Shown: piece after piece, positions 59,406-64,000 of the stretch
Layout of the letters: the number at the start of each line of letters is the position of its first letter
Position numbering within the stretch: the first letter of the stretch is position 1
Assembly (NCBI GenBank): GCA_030062745.1
Contig: CP099839.1
Location: 22,805,324 to 22,869,323 of the forward strand
Length of the DNA stretch: 64,000 nt
From: Capitulum mitella
Lineage: Eukaryota; Arthropoda; Thecostraca; Pollicipedomorpha; Pollicipedidae
Reading direction: 5' to 3'
Translations under genes and position numbers: made by a program
Notes under the pieces: generated by a model
Told to the model about the DNA's origin: nothing
What the model saw: only the letters and a program-made list of their open reading frames with translations
The model's database searches: none

Positions 59406-60634
59406 CTGTCAGTGTCCGTAAGTGGTTTTTCACTCCCGTTTCACGGGGTGAAATGCCGTGGCACGGACGACCGCGGGAGACCGCCGGAAACAGACCCGAA
59501 GACAGATTGCGGCAAACCAGTGGGAATCAAGTCAGATTTGGTGTTTTTAATAGACCAAACAGACCATGTTTACGTACACGTATAGGCTACAAGAACATAG
59601 ATATATGCATACACAGACCGTACACGGGCTCAAAGGATACAATGTTTTTTCTAACCTTCATCCAAGATTCATCCAAGACAACCGGGAGTGCCTCTCCTTC
59701 AGCCCAGCAACGCACAAAATCATACGTTAACGCCAAAGAACATGTAAAGCAAGTCACTGCAGTTCCTGCTTAGAAATGGAAACGAACGTAAACAATTTTA
59801 TATGTAAATAAAAAATCAACAAACAAACAAGGCACCTGATGGATACGTTAATTAGCCGCCAGCCACCCGTCCATCCCGGCGTGATGACATCCTGAATGGT
59901 AGACGGCGGATGCAGACTATGAATCGGGAGACATAGAATGGAGACTTGATGACAGAGGTGTGCTCTCAGAGGGACGCTAGGAGGCGAAGGATATTGGACA
60001 TCGCGAAATGGTTGGAAAGGGCGGACGCCGAACACTCTTAATTTGCCGTGTCTAATGCACCTGGCAACCTTCCAGGAACGGCCCTGGCTCGGGTGAGACC
60101 GAACACAACAGCTTCCTGTTCCAACTGGACCCAGCCGTTTTAAAGAAGATCGTAAAGCGTAAACGAGAGAAGCAGCATAAACAAGAGACAGACCCAGAGG
60201 GAACGAAGGATAAGGTGGTTCTGTGCGAAAAACATGTTTTTTCTGGATCCGTCGACTACCCTGTACTATACTACCGATTTAAATACCAACGGCATAAGCC
60301 CACCACTCGTTTTAGCTAGTTGATGGCTCGATGTGTCCGCAGATATTTTTGCGATTACCGACAGGCAATCGTTACAGACATGTGAGCCAGCAGGAACATT
60401 GGCTTCTAAAACACAAATGCGGTAGGTATCATAAAACACGAAGTGCTTCTAACAAGAGCTGCCAAAAGGCATGCCATTTCATTCATTCGAATTTTCCTTG
60501 GTTTTAACCATGACTGCATAGTGAAAACATTCTTTGGTAATGTGATGCTCAGATGACCCGGCTTCAACAGAAATTACTTTAAATGCGCATTAATCTTCAA
60601 ATTCCAACTCAGATAGTAAATGTGATCGTGCCAG
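59406..60634. other. No recognisable gene (59406-60634)
   Basis: AT-rich sequence. TM1 to TM4 of the receptor were searched for by eye on the minus strand and not found. Confidence 0.35.
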
Positions 60635-60748
60635 AGTACTAAAGTACATACAGACGCGCAAACGCACCGCCATATCTGCTGCAGAAATTTTAAAGTACTA
60701 GAGTACATACAGAGGCGCGAACGCGCCGCCGTATCTGCTGCAGAAATT
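60635..60748 (+). repeat. 59-bp tandem duplication
   Basis: AGTACTAAAGTACATACAGA... and AGTACTAGAGTACATACAGA... are adjacent, diverged copies starting at 60635 and 60694, both ending TATCTGCTGCAGAAATT. Confidence 0.85.
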
Positions 60749-61009
60749 GGGGCTTGAATCTGTGGCACGTGTCTGTGTCTGTCAACAAAGATAATGAACT
60801 TCCTCTCCTCACTGCTCAAACAGTAGCTGGTTCCCTCGCGAAGTTTAATTCCAGAATACTGCGTTTGACCACGGCCACGTGGGCACACAAACAGCCTCGA
60901 GGAAACCAACACCAGCGAGCAGCTGTCTCTGTTCAGCCGTAACTCCAAACTTCGCTCGAACCTCTCCGGGACGGGAGTCGATCGTAACCTGGCGACGGAC
61001 ACCTGGCAC

Positions 61010-61440
61010 AGATCAATGGCGCGCGCCGCCGCCGCCGCGGTGAACGCGGCCGACTGCTCGCGGCCGGCGCGGCGCTCGGACGTGGGCCGCAGGCGATCGT
61101 TCGTCTTGTCTCGGCCGGTCGGAGTCCGGCGCCGAGGGAGGCGCCGGCTCGGCCGGAACCGACGACGCCGGAAGTTCGACTGCGCCCGTTGCCGGGCGGC
61201 GCTGGCGCGCCCCGCTCCGCGGCCCGCTCGGCCTGCTCTCTTGGGACGGCGCTCGCCGGAGAAGAGCTTCCGCCAGGTCACGGGACGCGGCTCTCGGAGC
61301 CGGCGTGGGCTTCCGTCTCGGCGCGGCAGACGGTTCGGCTGCACTGAAGTGAGGTCCGTGGAGCGGATCCCAGCACCAGTCTCGGCACGGCGGCCGTGCA
61401 TCGATCGAGGACGTCCCGGCGCCGGCGGAACTGTGCGGTG
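61010..61440. other. GC-rich CpG island
   Basis: About 430 bp of CpG-dense DNA with open frames on both strands of Arg/Ala/Pro composition. It lies 1.6 kb upstream of the receptor's TM5 exon on its sense strand, so it might be a regulatory island of that gene. No protein domain is seen. Confidence 0.45.
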
Positions 61441-61758
61441 AAAGTCGCTGGTCTGGCGGCCTTTGCGCCTGGCGATGAATCTTCGACGGCTCTGTGATCA
61501 ATGCTCAGACTTTGACAGCTAGCGCGAACAATGCCATGCTAAGTGACAATCTGAATGCATCGTTAAGGGGAATATTTCAGCTCCTGCCTTCGCCGACACG
61601 GTCTCGAAATGCATAAGGTCCCTGATTTCACATTGTTTTTACAATAAAGGCAAAGAAAAATTCTCAATAAGTACTTTCAATGACGTTTTGGCCATGTAGA
61701 TATATTTAGGTTACAATATGTCTAATATGGATTAAAAGATCAACATGGAGACGACAGC

Positions 61759-61760
<2 letters not shown>

Positions 61761-61814
<54 letters not shown>
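61761..61814. repeat. (GA)n microsatellite
   Basis: An uninterrupted run of 27 GA dinucleotides. Confidence 0.98.
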
Positions 61815-61819
<5 letters not shown>

Positions 61820-62139
61820 AAAATACGGTCGTTAAGGTAGTACTGTACAGTCCATGAACGCTTTCTGCCAGCTGAACTTCCGCGGGGCGAACTGACAGCT
61901 GAGTGCTGGGAGCGAAAGGAAAACGCATATTGGAGGCGTTTTACTGGCGGAAACGAAACAACTCGTTAGTTAAAAAAGTGCAGCCGGAACTGCAAGCTCA
62001 TCTATGGTATTTCCCAGAAGTCAAGGGTGGTGGTTGTGCACTTACGTTAAGGATACGACTAAGAGGCGGCTTTCCGCAGCTCGCCGACTGGATGTAATCG
62101 TTGCGTTGTGTTACATTTTTTCAACGTTTTATATCAATT

Positions 62140-62460
62140 TGTATTGCTTCATTTTGCGTAGGGGCGAAACCAAGCCACGTTTCAGGGAGGCACCTGGAGT
62201 CATTTTTAGCACTGCTGAAGGTAAAAGAAAAATGGGTGCCAAAAGCAGAGTTTTTAAGACAGAACCTAACAATTTATATCAGTGGATATTAAAATAACCA
62301 GGAAAACAGAACGAAAATGTTCTTCCTATTCTCAAAGCCCTGTTAGCGTCCATCGATTTTACCAACATTCTAAACTTGTGGGTCATAGGGAAAAATCCCA
62401 TCGATAAACTCTCGATTCATCCCAATTGTATCAAAATCGGTCCTCAAAATTGGAACTGGG
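62140..62460 (-). mobile_element. Family B fragment with an unoccupied TTAA site
   Basis: Inverted family B sequence (GGGGCGAAACCAAGCCACG, then GGGAGGCACCTGGAG), internally deleted after about 62300. It preserves GAGTTTTTAAGACAGAACC, the pre-insertion version of the site hit at 54501. Confidence 0.7.
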
Positions 62461-63234
62461 GGAATTGCCCAATGAGCGTCATCTTGCCTTATTGCGCCCT
62501 CCCCCACACATTATCTCCCAGTTGAGAAACTGATTGTCAAATCAAGGATATGTTCTGAGAGGGACGGCATGGCCACAAATCTGATCTCCTCCTCTTCCTC
62601 TCTGGCAACGGTACAGCCACGGGATGGACCCCTGAAGTTTTAGTGCAAGTTTGAAATAATTTCCTGGCTTGTGTTACCCGTCTATAACTGGCTTATCAAT
62701 TCTGTGAAGCAAAATTGATCCTACACAGTGCCTCCGTCGTGGAATTACGCTTCCTTGTTAACCCAAATAGAGTTGAACGAGCGCACGTTTTTTTATCCAC
62801 GGCTAATTTTATTATGGTAGAACCACTGCCCTTTTTTGCGTCACCATGTGTCGGACTTTCTTGTGGCAGTAGCACAGTCGAGGCAGGACTAGGTAACGGT
62901 GTGCTGATGGTTGTTCCAGTGTATCGTACGTGTCTGGGACCCATTTAAAGAGAGAATCAGGGGAGTGAAGGGATTCCGGCTGCAGAGGGGACGCACTGGG
63001 AATGAGGCAGAAGCGCCGCTGGAGACTCCTTGGGAGGGCTGCACCCCTCAGTCCTTCCCCCCACGAAGCTGTCCAGCCCCCGTTGCCCATGTGGGCCGCG
63101 GAAATAAATGCAAAACATCATTTTTTCCTCACTCGTTATGTAATCAACCCCAAGTCTCGCAGGCAGCCCTAGGCCGAGAATCATGGCGACACGCTTGGAA
63201 CAAGGAGTTCCTGTAAGTCTTGTGGATGAGTGTG
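62461..63234. other. No recognisable gene (62461-63234)
   Basis: Moderate GC with overlapping short frames on both strands around 62800-63200; nothing recognisable. Confidence 0.35.
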
Positions 63235-63526
63235 TTTTGGCATTTTGGCATGCCTCCGATGCAGAAGATTGTGGCCTTTCGAGTGATATCCCGTTGAAGG
63301 CCCTAAGACCAGTATTGCTGATGATATAATGTGCGAACAGGTGTCAGTTTTTACGATGTCGTTTTATGCGTTTTACGTGACCTGTGATGTCATCAGTCAT
63401 ATGACCAGGGCTTATATAGTATTTTTTGAATCGCAAGACCAAGGCCCATTGATTAACAGTAGACCGGTTCATATCCGACAGTTAGATCTTAAGAACCCTC
63501 TCTGACATCCCCCAATAACGTCAGGG
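63235..63526 (-). mobile_element. Family D element fragment, inverted
   Basis: It ends at TTAA (63527-63530). Read on minus it follows the left third of 50427-51667: TAGATC, then CCGGTTCA near a shared GAATCG block, then ACTGACACCTGTTCG and CAATACTGGTCTTAG. It breaks off at about 63235. Confidence 0.72.
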
Positions 63527-63532
63527 TTAAGG

Positions 63533-64000
63533 CACGCAGTAGTCAGCATGTAATAATACATATTAAAATGCCCTGTTGTAATTAACCTCCGCATTACCAC
63601 ACTGCCATCTTCATATGTCACCGTTTCATCAGCTCCGCTCGACGCCTGTTGAGGTATATGTAATCTTCGCCACCGGGCCCAAAACTTTCCCGTTATCCAT
63701 CCCTTACGAAATTTTCAAACTTTCTAACACCAAATCGTCACGGCGAATCGATTGCGGTTTGCTGCGAACAAATCGAACACGTGGTTCTTGAGATCTCGAG
63801 GGAGGGAACAAGCCCCCATATGGGCATGCGTTCTAGCGTACGGCTACGGAAACAGTGTTAATGCACAAAATAATGCGCCATAATCCAAACTTAAATGCAT
63901 TGTTGTAATTAAGGTCAGCATTGCCACGTGGTTCTCTTGATATATCACGGCTCTATCACCTCCGTTTGACGCCCGTTGAGGCATGATCCTCGCCGAGACA
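63533..64000. repeat. Tandem repeat, unit about 327 bp, running off the window
   Basis: GTTGTAATTAA followed by CAT-TACCAC / CAT-TGCCACG and a shared tail GACGCC(T/C)GTTGAGG recurs at 63575 and 63902. The unit includes a family-B-like subterminal piece (63690-63835, with GAGATCTCGAGGGAGGG). Only about 1.4 units are visible. Confidence 0.6.

Noticed and set aside
60574..61401. 275-codon minus-strand open frame.
   Set aside because: Half lies in a CpG island and half in a 59-bp duplication. There is no domain and no transmembrane segments that could supply the missing receptor TM1 to TM4.
1..64000. CRISPR arrays, bacterial operons, defence systems or integrated viral genes.
   Set aside because: The sequence is plainly intron-containing animal DNA. 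No direct-repeat/spacer array, no prokaryotic gene clusters and no viral replication or capsid frames were seen.

Overview
The window is nuclear DNA of an invertebrate animal. Its short GC-rich coding exons have canonical GT-AG borders and sit in long AT-richer introns. There are microsatellites and many degenerate non-autonomous DNA transposons, and no operons or prokaryotic-style gene packing. A crustacean such as a barnacle would fit the codon use and repeat load, but that is a guess; the sequence alone does not fix the species.

Layout. (1) 1-880 is a CpG-rich island of unknown role. (2) 3546-16052, plus strand, holds the 3' part of an Eps8 gene. Thirteen exons join in phase to 727 complete codons and a stop, covering the Eps8 central helical region, SH3 domain, proline run and C-terminal SAM-like effector region. 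The N-terminal PTB domain is not in the window. The 3' UTR probably ends near 17440. (3) About 17440-37660 is gene-poor and full of transposons. It includes a nested pair of hAT-like elements whose interiors are degenerate minisatellite, and several TTAA-flanked elements of about 1.2 kb. (4) 38862-59405, minus strand, holds the last two coding exons of a seven-transmembrane receptor (TM5 to TM7 and tail). They are separated by a 20.1-kb intron that carries many of the transposons. (5) 59406-64000 holds a GC-rich island, microsatellites, transposon fragments and the start of a tandem repeat of about 327 bp.

The two genes are convergent and their 3' ends lie about 20 kb apart. Nothing suggests they act together: Eps8 is an actin-capping and bundling adaptor, and the receptor is an orphan by sequence.

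The most interesting content is the transposon community. Four sequence families (A to D) share TTAA flanks, CCC/GGG ends, GC-rich subterminal palindromes, a length of about 1.2 kb and clusters of AGGTCA half-sites, and none has a transposase reading frame. One family A copy is nested in a family B copy, and two other B copies supply the unoccupied site, which supports TTAA as the target duplication. A second group has hAT-type ends and degenerate 8-bp duplications around minisatellite interiors. I found no convincing new protein-based system.
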